From positions 1 to 64,000 of the forward strand of contig NZ_JBBCAT010000004.1 of NCBI RefSeq assembly GCF_037203705.1: a stretch of DNA of 64,000 nt. Direction: 5' to 3'. The position numbers and the translations under genes were made by a program. The notes under the pieces are model-generated. The model was not told the DNA's origin. It searched no databases and was given only the letters and a program-made list of their open reading frames with translations. Of this stretch, positions 36,767-46,562 are shown in pieces. The stretch is from Prosthecomicrobium sp. N25 (GTDB lineage Bacteria > Pseudomonadota > Alphaproteobacteria > Rhizobiales > Ancalomicrobiaceae). Numbering within the stretch: the first letter of the stretch is position 1; every line of letters begins with the position of its first letter.

Positions 36767-38005
36767 ATGGCGCTCCAGCGATCCGTCGTGGCCGGCCCGA
36801 AGCGCAGGGTCTACGAGATCCTGGAGGCGAACGCGGGGGGCGACCGGGTCGCCCATCTGGTTTCGGTCGGCATCATCGGCCTGATCGTCATTAACGTGGC
36901 GGCGGTGGTGCTGGAAACCGTCCCGCAACTCAGAGGCTCGTACGAGCGCCTCTTCGTCGCCATCGAACTCGTCACTGTGGCCCTCTTCGCGGTGGAATAC
37001 ATTCTCAGGGTCTGGGTGGCGGACCTGCACGGGCCGCTCATCAAGTACGGACCGATCGGGGCGCGGCTGCGCTACATGGCGCATCCGGGGGCGATCATCG
37101 ACTTCCTGGCGATCGCGCCGACGCTGGTCGGCTTCATCTTCGACGTCTTCGACGTCAACGTCCTGGTCATCTTCCGCCTGTTGCGCTTCCTGAAGCTCAC
37201 CCGCTACTCACCCGGTATGCGGTCGCTCGCCAACGCGGTCGTTTCCGAGCGGCGCGCCCTGGTGGCGAGCGCCGTCGTGATGGCGGGGCTCATCGTAACC
37301 GCAGCGTCGCTGATGCACTGGATCGAAGGGCAGATCCAGCCGAACGTGTTCGGATCGATCCCGGCGTCGATGTACTGGGCGGTGACGACCCTGACGACGG
37401 TCGGCTATGGCGACGTGGTGCCGGTCACGGCGCCCGGCAAGGTGCTGGCCGGCATCGTCATGCTGTTCGGCTTCTGCATGTTCGCCCTGCCGGTCGGCAT
37501 CATCGCGACGGCCTTCGCGCGGGAGATCCACCAGCGGGACTTCGTGGTGACCTGGGGCATGGTGGCCCGCGTGCCGCTCTTCGCCGAACTCAATGCCGGC
37601 GAGATCGCCGAGGTCACGCGCCTGCTCAGCGCGCAATCGGTCGAGCCGGGGACCGTGATCACCTATGCGGGGGATCCGGCCCACTGCATGTACTTCATCG
37701 CCTCCGGCACGGTCGAGGTGGACCTGCAGGATGCGAAAGTTCGGCTCTCGGACGGGGACTTCTTCGGCGAGATCGCGGTGCTCCGGAAGGCGACCCGCTC
37801 GGCGGACATCGTCGCGCTTTCGCACTGTCGGCTGCTGCTCCTGGATGCGGAGGACCTGCATCACCTCATGAACCGCAAGCCCGGCATCGCGGCCCATATC
37901 CGGCAGGTGGCGCGGTCGCGCATCGAGCGGGAGGCACTGACGCCGCGCGGGGACATCACGCAGGACGAGTTGCACGAGCGCGAGGCGGAGGACGCGCCGC
38001 CGTGA
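36767..38005 (+). CDS. Cyclic-nucleotide-gated K+ channel (MlotiK1-like)
   Basis: A 412-residue potassium channel. Six membrane helices are expected: S1-S4 in residues 25-160, with an S4 of few arginines (VIFRLLRFLKLTRY), and a pore loop with the selectivity filter TVGYGD at 211-216. Residues 270-390 form a cyclic-nucleotide-binding domain (LFAELNAGEIAEVTRLLSAQ; phosphate cassette DGDFFGEIAVLRKATRSADI). The plan equals MlotiK1 of Mesorhizobium, gated by cAMP without a long C-linker. It starts 16 bases after alaS and may be co-transcribed. Confidence 0.9.
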   Translation: MALQRSVVAGPKRRVYEILEANAGGDRVAHLVSVGIIGLIVINVAAVVLETVPQLRGSYERLFVAIELVTVALFAVEYILRVWVADLHGPLIKYGPIGARLRYMAHPGAIIDFLAIAPTLVGFIFDVFDVNVLVIFRLLRFLKLTRYSPGMRSLANAVVSERRALVASAVVMAGLIVTAASLMHWIEGQIQPNVFGSIPASMYWAVTTLTTVGYGDVVPVTAPGKVLAGIVMLFGFCMFALPVGIIATAFAREIHQRDFVVTWGMVARVPLFAELNAGEIAEVTRLLSAQSVEPGTVITYAGDPAHCMYFIASGTVEVDLQDAKVRLSDGDFFGEIAVLRKATRSADIVALSHCRLLLLDAEDLHHLMNRKPGIAAHIRQVARSRIEREALTPRGDITQDELHEREAEDAPP

Positions 38006-38210
38006 GCCCGTGCGGGGGCCGGGTCCCGCGGCCGGGCGACCGTGCCTTCACGCCCGGGAGGCGGCCCCGCCGCCGAGGCGGGCCGGGAACGGAGGTCCGC
38101 CGGGCGAGTGCGGTCGGTTTGCCGGACGCGGGACCGGGGCGGGGCGGAGCGACGTCGCGGCCATCGGCGGCCCGGCCGCGGGCGACGCGGGTCGGGCCAT
38201 GGAGGCGAGG

Positions 38211-39698
38211 ATGAGCTTGTGCGATCTCGACGCGGTGACGGTCCGGGGGCTCCTCGGCCGGAAGGCGGTCTCGGCGACGGAGGTGGTACAGGCGGCCATA
38301 GAGCGGATCGAGGCGATCGACGGCGCCGTCAACGCCTTGCCGACTCGCGATTTCGAGCGGGCGCTCGCGGCCGCCCGGGCCGCAGACGGCCGGATCCGCC
38401 GGGGCGAGGCGCTCGGGGCGCTTGAGGGGTTGCCGATCGCCGTCAAGGACCTCGAGGAGACGGCCGGGCTGCGCACCACCTTCGGCAGCCTCCTCTTCCG
38501 CGACCACGTGCCGGCGCGCGACCACTCCATGGTGGCGGCGATCCGTGCGGCCGGCGGGATCGTGCTGGCGAAGTCCAACACTCCGGAGTTCGGCGCGGGG
38601 GCGAACACGCGCAATCTGGTCTTCGGCGCGACCGGCAACCCTTTCGACACGACCAGGACGGCGGCCGGTTCCTCGGGCGGATCGGCGGTCGCGCTGGCGA
38701 CCGGCATGGTCGCGCTGGCGACCGGGTCGGACATGGGCGGCAGCCTCAGGAACCCGGCCGCCTATTGCGGCATCGTCGGGTTCCGGCCGACGCCGGGCCT
38801 GGTGCCGAACGAGAAGAAGCTGCTCGGCTGGGCGGGGCTGGGGGTGCTCGGGCCGATGGCGCGCACCGTGGCGGATCTCCGGCTGCTCCTCGGCGTGATC
38901 GCCGGCGACGATGCGGCGGATCCGCTGGCGACGACCGTCCCGGGCCGGCGGATCCGGCATCCGGGGGCGTTCGCGGCGGAGGCGGCCGACCTCGCGAGCC
39001 TGCGGGCCGCGGTGACGCCCGACTTCGGCTTCGCCCCGACGGACCGGCATGTCCGGGCCGTCTTCGCCGAGCGCTGCGCGCGGATGGCGCCGGCCTTCAG
39101 CGCGTTCGAGGAAGCGACGCCCGACTGCGGCGGCTCGGACGACTGCTTCGCGGTGCTGCGGGGACTGAGCTTCCTGGCGGGTTTCAAGGACATGGTCGCG
39201 CGCACGCCGGAGCTCGTGGGGCCGAACGTGCGGGCGAACGTGGCCGAAGCGCTGCGGCTCGACGCGGCGGCGGTGGCGGACGCGATGAAGCACCAGACGG
39301 TGCTCTACCGGCGCTGGCTGGCCTTCTTCGAGCGCCACGATGTGCTGATCAGCCCGATGATGACGATCGCGCCGCGGCCCTGGGCGGAGCTCTATCCCGC
39401 CGAGATCGACGGTGTGCCGACCCGGAGCTACTACCACTGGCTTGCGCTCGCCTATGCGGTGACGTTGGTCGGCCACCCGGCGGTGACGATCCCCTGCGGG
39501 GTCGATCGGGACGGCATGCCGTTCGGCATCCAGCTCGTCGGCCCGCGCGGCGCCGATGCGCGCCTGCTCGCGATCGCCGAGGCGCTCGAGAGGCACCTCG
39601 CGGCCGAGGCCGACACGGCGCGGCCGCTCCCCGATCTCGCGCGGCTCGCCTCGGCGCCGCCGATCGCGGCCTCCCCGGGCTTTCTCGAAATGGGCTGA
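38211..39698 (+). CDS. Amidase-signature family hydrolase
   Basis: A 495-residue amidase. The catalytic Ser-cisSer-Lys triad is visible as Lys79 (IAVKDLEET), the cis-Ser at 154/155 in AAGSSGGSAVAL, and the nucleophile Ser178 in GSDMGGSLRNPAAYCG. The substrate is not predictable. The C-terminal segment HPAVTIPCGVDRDGMPFGIQ is shared with GatA-like amidases, but no gatB or gatC lies nearby, so this is not the tRNA amidotransferase. The ATG at 38211 has GGAGGCGAGG directly ahead. An ATG 12 bases earlier is an alternative. Confidence 0.9.
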   Translation: MSLCDLDAVTVRGLLGRKAVSATEVVQAAIERIEAIDGAVNALPTRDFERALAAARAADGRIRRGEALGALEGLPIAVKDLEETAGLRTTFGSLLFRDHVPARDHSMVAAIRAAGGIVLAKSNTPEFGAGANTRNLVFGATGNPFDTTRTAAGSSGGSAVALATGMVALATGSDMGGSLRNPAAYCGIVGFRPTPGLVPNEKKLLGWAGLGVLGPMARTVADLRLLLGVIAGDDAADPLATTVPGRRIRHPGAFAAEAADLASLRAAVTPDFGFAPTDRHVRAVFAERCARMAPAFSAFEEATPDCGGSDDCFAVLRGLSFLAGFKDMVARTPELVGPNVRANVAEALRLDAAAVADAMKHQTVLYRRWLAFFERHDVLISPMMTIAPRPWAELYPAEIDGVPTRSYYHWLALAYAVTLVGHPAVTIPCGVDRDGMPFGIQLVGPRGADARLLAIAEALERHLAAEADTARPLPDLARLASAPPIAASPGFLEMG

Positions 39699-39729
39699 CC
39701 GGGCGGGCGCCATCGGCGGGCCCTCGCCT

Positions 39730-41061
39730 TCACCGCAGTCCGGCCTTCGGGGCGGACAGGCCGGGGGTGCGTTCCTCGAGGCGGGTCCAGATCATCAGCT
39801 CGAGGCAGTTGCGCGCGACGCGCTCGCGATCTCCCTGGCGTCCCTGGTTCACGGCGAAGAGGGCGCGGAGGTAGGTCAACAGCGGGTCCTCGCCGCTCCC
39901 GCCGAACATGCGGGCGGCGTCCTCGCGGGCGTCGCGCCGGCCGGCCTCGGCGAGGCGGAGGCGCTCCGGGGCGTCCGGCCCGCCCGGGTCCGGCCCGAGA
40001 TAGCCGGGCACGCTGCCGAACACGGTCGCCTCGTAGGACAGTACGTACTCGGACAGGAGGCCGATCTTCTCGGCATTCTCGACGCGCCGGCCGTAGTCCC
40101 AGATCCCGAGCGCGATGAAGCCGATGTAGAAGACCGCGACCGCGCCGGCGCCCGACAGCGCGCCGGAGCCGATCCGCTGGACGAGGGCCGGGGAGGGGCC
40201 GGCCTGGAAGGTCACGGTGACGCTCGCCGAATAGGCGATCGGGATCGTCTCGCCGGAGATCGGGTCGGGCAGGTCGAGGGTGCCCTCGCCGGTTCCCGTC
40301 AGCTTGAGGACGAAGGGCGTCGTGGAGGCGTTGAGGCCCGCCTCGACATAGAAGCTGGCGTTGCCGATGGTGGAAAGCCTGGCCTTGACGGTCGCCTCCA
40401 TGTTCTCGCGCAGCAGGCGGACGAAGCCCTTGTCGCCCTTGGCGAGGTCCTCCCACTTCAGCTTGGTGCCGGCCTGGATGGAGATGTCGTCGGTCAGCTT
40501 GCGGGCGATCGCCGCCCCCACCTGGGTGTTGCCGATGGCGAACTTGCCCTCTGCGTCGGACTTCAGGCCCGCCCACTTGAACTTTCCCGCGAGGCTCACC
40601 TTCCAGACGACCGCGTTGTTGGCGCCGCGCACGTCGGGCGACTTGAACTCGATCTCGTCGGACCACTTCAGCGCGCTCCGGCCCGCGGAGGTCTCCGGAG
40701 GGCGGCCGACCACGATGGTCTCGCCGAGGTCGATCGGGGCGCCGCGGCCGGTCGGCACGTAGATCGTGGCGCCGTCCTTGAAGCGATAGTTGCCGCCGGG
40801 GGTGAGCTCGTCCGAGCCCATGCGGGTGCGCAGGTAGTAGTTGACCAGCTTCTGCCACTTGCCGGCCAGGCGCGGGCTGCGGATGTCGATGCCGAAGTTG
40901 AGGTCGATCAGGCGGGCGAAATCCACCTTCTCGCGGCTGCAGACGTCCAGGAAGCTCTCGCTGCGCTTGACCGGGACGCCGCGCTTGTCGGGCGCCGCGG
41001 GGGGCCAGGGGGCCTCGGCGAGGCCGAGGGCGGCGGGGGCGAGTTCGAGGGCCTGGGCCAT
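39730..41061 (-). CDS. Orphan protein with LysM-like segment and one membrane helix
   Basis: A 443-residue protein that I do not recognise as a named family. Residues 35-105 (FLDVCSREKVDFARLIDLNF; NYRFKDGATIYVPTGRGA) resemble the LysM-like N-termini of proteins linked to phage-tail-like particles and cell-wall binding. Residues 115-290 are beta-rich with alternating polar and hydrophobic residues (AAIARKLTDDISIQAGTKLK). One membrane helix lies at about 303-326 (GAGAVAVFYIGFIALGIWDY), and the last 115 residues are helical and charged. No Sec signal is visible. The ATG at 41061 lacks a strong ribosome site. It is flanked by the amidase (convergent) and icd (same strand, separate terminator). 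Confidence 0.7.
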   Translation of the reverse strand: MAQALELAPAALGLAEAPWPPAAPDKRGVPVKRSESFLDVCSREKVDFARLIDLNFGIDIRSPRLAGKWQKLVNYYLRTRMGSDELTPGGNYRFKDGATIYVPTGRGAPIDLGETIVVGRPPETSAGRSALKWSDEIEFKSPDVRGANNAVVWKVSLAGKFKWAGLKSDAEGKFAIGNTQVGAAIARKLTDDISIQAGTKLKWEDLAKGDKGFVRLLRENMEATVKARLSTIGNASFYVEAGLNASTTPFVLKLTGTGEGTLDLPDPISGETIPIAYSASVTVTFQAGPSPALVQRIGSGALSGAGAVAVFYIGFIALGIWDYGRRVENAEKIGLLSEYVLSYEATVFGSVPGYLGPDPGGPDAPERLRLAEAGRRDAREDAARMFGGSGEDPLLTYLRALFAVNQGRQGDRERVARNCLELMIWTRLEERTPGLSAPKAGLR

Positions 41062-41191
41062 GGCTAGCGCTCCTGTCCGTTGCAGGGCAGGGGCGGCTCA
41101 GCCCGCTGCCGATGCATCCGGTCTTAAGGGGCGCGCGGGCGCGGCGCTGTTTCGGCGGTAACAGTCCGGAAACATGGGGACACGCCAAACG

Positions 41192-41216
41192 AAAACGGCG
41201 GGCCGAAGCCCGCCGT
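41192..41216 (-). terminator. Rho-independent terminator of icd
   Basis: A nine-base-pair stem ACGGCGGGC/GCCCGCCGT with a tetraloop is followed on the minus strand by TTTTC. It lies about 30 bases past the icd stop. Confidence 0.85.
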
Positions 41217-41246
41217 CCGCTCGGGTCCGTCAAAGGCTGCCGCAGC

Positions 41247-42464
41247 TCACCACTTGGCCATCTCGGTCTCGAGGTTGGCGGCGATCTTGTCGAGGAAGCC
41301 GGTGGTCGAGAGCCACTTCTGGTCGGCGCCGACCAGGAGGGCCAGGTCCTTGGTCATGTAGCCGGCCTCGACGGTGTCGACGCAGACCTTCTCGAGGGTG
41401 GCGGCGAAGCGGGCGAGATCGGCGTTGTCGTCGAGCTTGGCGCGATGGGCGAGGCCGCGGGTCCAGGCGAAGATCGAGGCGATGGAGTTGGTCGAGGTCT
41501 CCTTGCCCTTCTGGTGCTCGCGGTAGTGGCGGGTGACCGTGCCGTGGGCGGCCTCCGCCTCGACGGTGCGGCCGTCGGGGGTGAGCAGCACGGAGGTCAT
41601 CAGACCGAGGGAGCCGAAGCCCTGGGCGACGGTGTCGGACTGGACGTCGCCGTCGTAGTTCTTGCAGGCCCAGATGTAGCCGCCGGACCACTTCAGCGCC
41701 GAGGCGACCATGTCGTCGATCAGCCGGTGCTCGTAGACGAGGCCCCGCTTCTTGAACTCGGCCGCGAACTCGGCGTCGAAGATCGCCTGGAAGATGTCCT
41801 TGAAGCGGCCGTCGTAGTACTTGAGGATCGTGTTCTTGGTCGAGAGATAGACCGGGTAGTTGCGGATCAGCCCGTAGTTGAAGGACGAGCGGGCGAACTC
41901 CTTGATCGACTCGTCGAGGTTGTACATCGCCATCGCGACGCCGCCGCCGGGGAAGTCGAACACCTCATGCTCGATCGTCTGGCCGTCCTCGCCGACGAAC
42001 TTGATGGTCAGCTTGCCCTTGCCGGGAACGACGAAGTCGGTGGCGCGGTACTGGTCGCCGAAGGCGTGGCGGCCGACGATGATCGGCTGCGTCCAGCCCG
42101 GCACGAGGCGCGGCACGTTCTTGCAGATGATCGGCTCGCGGAAGATGACGCCGCCGAGGATGTTGCGGATCGTACCGTTGGGCGACTTCCACATCTTCTT
42201 GAGGTTGAATTCCTGCACGCGGCCCTCGTCGGGGGTGATGGTCGCGCACTTGATGCCGACGCCGTGCTTCTTGATGGCGTGGGCGGCGTCGATGGTGACC
42301 TGATCGGCGGTGGCGTCGCGGTTCTCGACGGAGAGGTCGTAATACTCGATCTGGAGGTCGAGGTAGGGGAAGATCAGCTTGTCCTTGATGAACTGCCAGA
42401 TGATCCGGGTCATCTCGTCGCCGTCGAGGTCCACGACCGGATTCGCCACCTTGATCTTCGCCAT
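41247..42464 (-). CDS. icd: NADP-dependent isocitrate dehydrogenase
   Basis: A 405-residue homodimeric, eukaryote-type enzyme that converts isocitrate and NADP+ to 2-oxoglutarate, CO2 and NADPH in the TCA cycle. Features include [80 protein letters not shown] and [20 protein letters not shown]. The length and motifs match the alphaproteobacterial/mitochondrial group rather than the E. coli Icd. The ATG follows GGGGGAAGGCCCG. Confidence 0.97.
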   Translation of the reverse strand: MAKIKVANPVVDLDGDEMTRIIWQFIKDKLIFPYLDLQIEYYDLSVENRDATADQVTIDAAHAIKKHGVGIKCATITPDEGRVQEFNLKKMWKSPNGTIRNILGGVIFREPIICKNVPRLVPGWTQPIIVGRHAFGDQYRATDFVVPGKGKLTIKFVGEDGQTIEHEVFDFPGGGVAMAMYNLDESIKEFARSSFNYGLIRNYPVYLSTKNTILKYYDGRFKDIFQAIFDAEFAAEFKKRGLVYEHRLIDDMVASALKWSGGYIWACKNYDGDVQSDTVAQGFGSLGLMTSVLLTPDGRTVEAEAAHGTVTRHYREHQKGKETSTNSIASIFAWTRGLAHRAKLDDNADLARFAATLEKVCVDTVEAGYMTKDLALLVGADQKWLSTTGFLDKIAANLETEMAKW

Positions 42465-42691
42465 CGGGCCTTCCCCCAGGGTTGTGCAGCGCGACCGGGC
42501 CGTCCCGGCAGGCGGGCTCGACGATCCGGCATTTCGCGGCTGCGAAAGGATGCCGGGTCTATAGCGCGGCCAATTGTCTCCGTCGAGCTATCCCTTTTGC
42601 GGGAGCGGCGCTTTCCGCGTGCGATTTGGCTTCCCGTCGCCTCCGGGCTAGAAGGGCGTCCGTCATCACCCTTGCAGGGACCGAAGCCGCC

Positions 42692-43522
42692 TTGTCCGCC
42701 GAACCCGCATCCTTCGCCTCGTCCCCCGTCGTCATCCTGGTCGAGACCCAGATGGCCGAGAATGTCGGCGCGGCCATGCGGGCGATGGCGAATTTCGGGC
42801 TGCGGCGGCTCAAGCTGGTCAATCCGCGCGAGCCCTGGCCGAACGAGAAGGCCGCGGCGATGAGCTCGGGGGCTTTCCGGCTCCTGGAGATCGAGACCGT
42901 GGCGAGCCTGGAGGAGGCGGTCCGGGACCTGAACCTGGTCCTGGCGACGACCGCGCGGGCGCACGACATCGCCAAGCCGGTCTGTTCGCCCGCGACCGCG
43001 GCGGGGCTGCTGGCGGCCTCGATCGATCGGGGGGAGCGCGTCGGCGTCGTGTTCGGACGCGAGCGCTGGGGGTTGACGACCGACGAGGTCGGGCTCGCCG
43101 ACCAGATCCTGACGATACCGGTCGACCCGGCCTTCGCGTCGCTGAACCTCGCGCAGGCGGTCGTGACCGTCGCGTACGAGTGGCGCAAGGTGGTCGTCGG
43201 CGATGCCGCCTGGACGCCGTTCCCCGAGAAGGAGCGCTCGCCGCTCGCCGGCAAGGACGACGTCCTGCGGATGTTCGAGCACCTGGAGGGGGCGCTCGAC
43301 GCCGTGGAGTTCTTCCGGCCGCCGGAGAAGCGGGCCAGCATGGTGCGCAACCTGCGCAGCATCTTCCAGAAGGCGCGGCTCACCGAGCAGGAGATCCGGA
43401 CGCTGCGCGGCGTGATCGCGGCCCTGGAGGGGCGGTCCACCCGACCGACGGCGCGACCCTACGGAAAGGCCCTGGAGACGGGGCCGGGGAAGGACCCGGC
43501 GGGCGAGGGTACAAATTCATGA
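42692..43522 (+). CDS. trmJ: tRNA/rRNA 2'-O-methyltransferase of the TrmJ type
   Basis: A 276-residue SPOUT-class RNA methyltransferase. TrmJ methylates the 2'-OH of residue 32 in the tRNA anticodon loop. The N-terminal segment VILVETQMAENVGAAMRAMA and the knot segment VGVVFGRERWGLTTDEVGLA then ILTIPVDPAFASLNLAQAVV are diagnostic. A C-terminal helical extension (EHLEGALDAVEFFRPPEKRA) supports TrmJ over TrmL. The start is inferred to be TTG at 42692. The frame is open further upstream, overlapping the icd promoter, but without homology. Confidence 0.88.
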   Translation: MSAEPASFASSPVVILVETQMAENVGAAMRAMANFGLRRLKLVNPREPWPNEKAAAMSSGAFRLLEIETVASLEEAVRDLNLVLATTARAHDIAKPVCSPATAAGLLAASIDRGERVGVVFGRERWGLTTDEVGLADQILTIPVDPAFASLNLAQAVVTVAYEWRKVVVGDAAWTPFPEKERSPLAGKDDVLRMFEHLEGALDAVEFFRPPEKRASMVRNLRSIFQKARLTEQEIRTLRGVIAALEGRSTRPTARPYGKALETGPGKDPAGEGTNS

Positions 43523-43660
43523 ATTGGAAAGTTTTCGGAAACCCGGCCTTAACCACGTCGGTGCCATGGTGTCTTCGGGCCGGGCGATAGAAGGTTCTGC
43601 GTCGCGCCCGCGCCCTCGACCCCCCGGAGGATTGCCCGGGGTGGTGGCCGGGAGGGTCGG

Positions 43661-44518
43661 ATGGGGCGTATCGAGTTCTTCGCCTCCGCCGGTCCGATCC
43701 CGCTCATGACCGAAGCCGCACCGAGACACGTCGCCGAGCCGCGCCTCCTGGTCTTCGATTCCGGGATCGGCGGGTTGTCGGTGCTCGCGGAAATCGTGGC
43801 CGCGCGGCCGGATGCGCGGATCACCTACGTGGCGGACGACGCCGGGTTTCCGTACGGGGCCTGGGAGGAGGGGGCGCTGGTCGCGCGCATCCTCGCGCTG
43901 ATGGAGCGCCTCGTCGCGGCGCACCGGCCGGACCTCGTCGTGATCGCCTGCAACACCGCCTCGACCCTCGTGCTCGGGCCCCTGCGCGCGCGCTTCGACG
44001 TGCCCTTCGTGGGCACGGTGCCGGCCATCAAGCCGGCGGCGGAGCGGACGCGGACGGGGCTCGTCAGCGTGCTGGCGACGCCCGGCACGGTCAGGCGCGA
44101 CTACACCCGGGCGCTCATCGACGCCTTCGCGCGCGAAGTGGCCGTCACCCTCGTCGGCTCGCAGCACCTCGCGGCCCTTGCGGAGGCGCACATGCGCGGC
44201 GAGGCGATCGACGAGAGCCGGGTGGCGGCCGAGATCGGGCCCTGCTTCGTGGAGGCGGGGGGACGACGGACCGACACGGTCGTGCTCGCCTGCACGCACT
44301 ACCCCTTCCTGCTCGACGTTTTCCGGCGGATCGAGCCGTGGCCGGTCACCTGGATCGATCCGGCCCCCGCGATCGCGCGGCGCGTGGTCCATCTGGTCGG
44401 CCGGGCTCCCGACGGGCACCCGCCGCTCGCGGGTGGGCGGGCGATCTTCACCTCAGGGCGGGCGCAGCCGGCGGGCCTGGTCGCGCTCGCGGCCCGCTAT
44501 GGGCTGACGGTCGACTGA
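43661..44518 (+). CDS. murI: Glutamate racemase
   Basis: A 285-residue enzyme producing D-glutamate for peptidoglycan. [14 protein letters not shown], the first catalytic cysteine in VIACNTAST, and the second in [12 protein letters not shown] are present. The start at 43661 has GGGAGGG. An ATG 15 codons later would match shorter family members and is a reasonable alternative. Confidence 0.93.
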   Translation: MGRIEFFASAGPIPLMTEAAPRHVAEPRLLVFDSGIGGLSVLAEIVAARPDARITYVADDAGFPYGAWEEGALVARILALMERLVAAHRPDLVVIACNTASTLVLGPLRARFDVPFVGTVPAIKPAAERTRTGLVSVLATPGTVRRDYTRALIDAFAREVAVTLVGSQHLAALAEAHMRGEAIDESRVAAEIGPCFVEAGGRRTDTVVLACTHYPFLLDVFRRIEPWPVTWIDPAPAIARRVVHLVGRAPDGHPPLAGGRAIFTSGRAQPAGLVALAARYGLTVD

Positions 44519-44535
44519 GGACGGGCCGACGGTGC

Positions 44536-44564
44536 TTGACTTCATGGCCGCATCCGACTAATCA
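44536..44564 (+). promoter_or_regulatory. Possible promoter of rpsD
   Basis: TTGACT is followed after 17 bases by TAATCA, about 175 bases before rpsD. The -35 is good but the -10 is poor, so this is tentative. Confidence 0.3.
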
Positions 44565-44576
44565 CCCGGCAGCCAG

Positions 44577-44597
44577 CGCGGACCTCGACGGTCCGCG
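44577..44597 (+). promoter_or_regulatory. Leader hairpin upstream of rpsD
   Basis: A perfect eight-base-pair stem CGCGGACC/GGTCCGCG with a five-base loop lies between murI and rpsD. It is not followed by a U-tract, so it is either a rho-assisted end of the murI transcript or part of a structured rpsD leader. S4 is known to repress its own operon in enterobacteria, which makes a leader structure plausible. Confidence 0.35.
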
Positions 44598-44738
44598 TTG
44601 CCGTTTGTCGTGCATCCGCGGGCCGGTTCCAACGCTCGGATCCCGGCCCTGTCGGCCCCGCGAGGGGCAGAGGAGGACGCGCTCACCTTAATATCGTCCG
44701 TGGCTTGTGGGCTGCGGTTCAACCAACGTGAGAACGCG

Positions 44739-45356
44739 ATGTCGAAGCGTCACAGTGCGAAGTACAAGATCGACCGCCGGATGGGCGAGAACCTGTGGGG
44801 TCGTGGCAAGTCGCCCGTCAACAAGCGGGAATACGGCCCCGGCCAGCACGGCCAGCGGCGCAAGGGCAAGGTGTCGGACTTCGGCGCCCAGCTCAAGGCG
44901 AAGCAGAAGCTGAAGGGCTACTACGCCAACATCTCCGAGAAGCAGTTCAAGAAGGTCTACACCGAGGCCATGCGCCTGAAGGGCGACTCCTCGGAGAACC
45001 TGATCGGCCTGCTCGAGCGCCGTCTCGACGCGATCGTGTATCGCGCCAAGTTCGTGCCGACCCCCTTCGCGGCCCGCCAGTTCATCAGCCACGGCCACAT
45101 CCGGGTGAACGGCCGCCGCGTGAACGTCGCCAGCTACCGCGTGCGGATCGGCGACGTGATCGAGGTCAAGGAGGCGTCCAAGCAGCTCGCGCTCGTCCTC
45201 GAGGCGACGCAGTCGGGCGAGCGCGACGTGCCGGACTACATCGAGGTGGACCATAACAAGATGGTCGCCAAGTTCGCGCGCATCCCGGCCCTGACCGACG
45301 TGCCCTATCCGGTCCACATGGAGCCGAACCTGGTCGTCGAGTTCTACTCGCGCTGA
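44739..45356 (+). CDS. rpsD: 30S ribosomal protein S4
   Basis: A 205-residue primary 16S rRNA-binding protein. [20 protein letters not shown] opens it, and [20 protein letters not shown] is the standard motif. The S4 RNA-binding domain spans about residues 93-155 ([40 protein letters not shown]). It is monocistronic with its own terminator, as in other Hyphomicrobiales. Confidence 0.98.
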   Translation: MSKRHSAKYKIDRRMGENLWGRGKSPVNKREYGPGQHGQRRKGKVSDFGAQLKAKQKLKGYYANISEKQFKKVYTEAMRLKGDSSENLIGLLERRLDAIVYRAKFVPTPFAARQFISHGHIRVNGRRVNVASYRVRIGDVIEVKEASKQLALVLEATQSGERDVPDYIEVDHNKMVAKFARIPALTDVPYPVHMEPNLVVEFYSR

Positions 45357-45383
45357 TCCGGGTTTCCGTGGCCGACGACGAAA

Positions 45384-45407
45384 AAAGGCCGCCTCCGGGC
45401 GGCCTTT
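45384..45407. terminator. Bidirectional rho-independent terminator after rpsD
   Basis: A ten-base-pair stem AAAGGCCGCC/GGCGGCCTTT with a TCCG loop is flanked by A6 on the left and TTT on the right. It can end rpsD transcription rightward and that of the convergent small gene leftward. Confidence 0.88.
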
Positions 45408-45443
45408 CGCGTTCGCGGCGTCGGATGCGCCGCGCCCCCTCCT

Positions 45444-45710
45444 TCAGCGGCAGGCGATGCAGCCGTCGACCGGCCCGGGAGCCGGAACGAAGGGCAGCGG
45501 ACCGCGCCCATCCTTCAGGTTCTCGGCGGTCGCGCGCATGAAGGCCCCGACGGCGCGGGGGTCGAGACGGTCCCGACGCATGACGAGGCGTACGACGGGA
45601 TCGGACAGGATGTCGTCGAGCTCCGGCTCGACGTTCGGGTCCAGGTAGTCCCTGGCCTCGAACAGCCGGTCGGGGCGGCTCGGGCCATGGCGCTGGGTCG
45701 CGTCTTGCAT
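45444..45710 (-). CDS. Small hypothetical protein (88 aa)
   Basis: An 88-residue protein. The conserved-looking core EPELDDILSDPVVRLVMRRD then RLDPRAVGAFMRATAENL is helical and resembles short proteins found widely in Hyphomicrobiales without known function. The end has a CxxC (GCIACR) that could bind metal. The ATG at 45710 has GGAGGG six bases upstream. A longer in-frame opening to 45857 is unsupported. Confidence 0.65.
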   Translation of the reverse strand: MQDATQRHGPSRPDRLFEARDYLDPNVEPELDDILSDPVVRLVMRRDRLDPRAVGAFMRATAENLKDGRGPLPFVPAPGPVDGCIACR

Positions 45711-45925
45711 GGTTCCCTCCTCTCCTTCTCGCATCCAGGGTCGCGAAAGGGCTCCAGGCCCTTCAGGGCTCCTGATATGGGGTCGGTGTGTCCATGTCGT
45801 GACTGTGCCGGGGCGCGGTTTCGGCAAGATTTCGTGATCGAATCCAATTCGAACCAACCGGCGGTTTGGAGCGATTCGGACGGGTGCCGCGGGCTTCTGC
45901 GGCCGGCAAAGCGAAGGAGGGCGTG

Positions 45926-46486
45926 ATGAGGAAGGCAGGATTGGCTCTCGGGCTCTCGGTCCTGATGGCCGGCGCGGCGGTGGCGGCCCCCGCCCAGGAC
46001 CCGCTGAAGCAGTTCGTCGGCAAGACGGCCAGCATGTCGATCCAGCCCGACGCGGAGGGCGAGCTCGATCCGCTCCTGTCCGGCGCGGGGTTCGGCGCGA
46101 TCCATCCGCCGCGCGACCTGCCGGCGGACGGCTTCGCCCTGCATCGCATCGACGTGTTGTCCGGCGGTCCAGATCCGTCCGGCGACACGACCGTGGTGGT
46201 GTGGCGGCTCGACGGGCCGACGGATCGCCTGAAGGGCGACTGGCGCATCATCGGGGCGTTCCGGACGAAGGTGAGTTCCGAGAGCAACTTCTCGATCGAG
46301 TGCGCGGGCAACGCCAAGGACAAGGCACCGATGGTCTTCGTCTTCCACGAGGGCGGCGCGGTCGGCCAGCCGGTGAAGCGGGTGCTGGCGGCGTTCCGGC
46401 TCGACCGGCAGGGCGGCAAGATCGAGCGGCTCACGGGAAAGCTGCCCGCCTGCAAGGCGACCGAGGAGCCGTTCTCCGAGGAGTAG
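45926..46486 (+). CDS. Hypothetical secreted protein (186 aa)
   Basis: A 186-residue protein with a Sec signal peptide (residues 1-20, AGAAVAAPAQ). The mature part is beta-rich (GDTTVVVWRLDGPTDRLKGD; APMVFVFHEGGAVGQPVKRV) with two cysteines (IECAGN, PACKAT) that could form a disulfide. The ATG at 45926 follows AAGGAGGGCGTG. The family was not recognised. Confidence 0.7.
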   Translation: MRKAGLALGLSVLMAGAAVAAPAQDPLKQFVGKTASMSIQPDAEGELDPLLSGAGFGAIHPPRDLPADGFALHRIDVLSGGPDPSGDTTVVVWRLDGPTDRLKGDWRIIGAFRTKVSSESNFSIECAGNAKDKAPMVFVFHEGGAVGQPVKRVLAAFRLDRQGGKIERLTGKLPACKATEEPFSEE

Positions 46487-46562
46487 CGGCCTCGCGGCCT
46501 TTCCCTGCTGACGGCCGGGCGCGGATCCCTTAAGGTCCGGGCCGGGCGACACACCGGAGAAC

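Noticed and set aside
38211-39698. GatA subunit of the Glu-tRNA amidotransferase
   Set aside because: The amidase triad is shared, but gatB and gatC are absent and the C-terminal part fits general amidases better.
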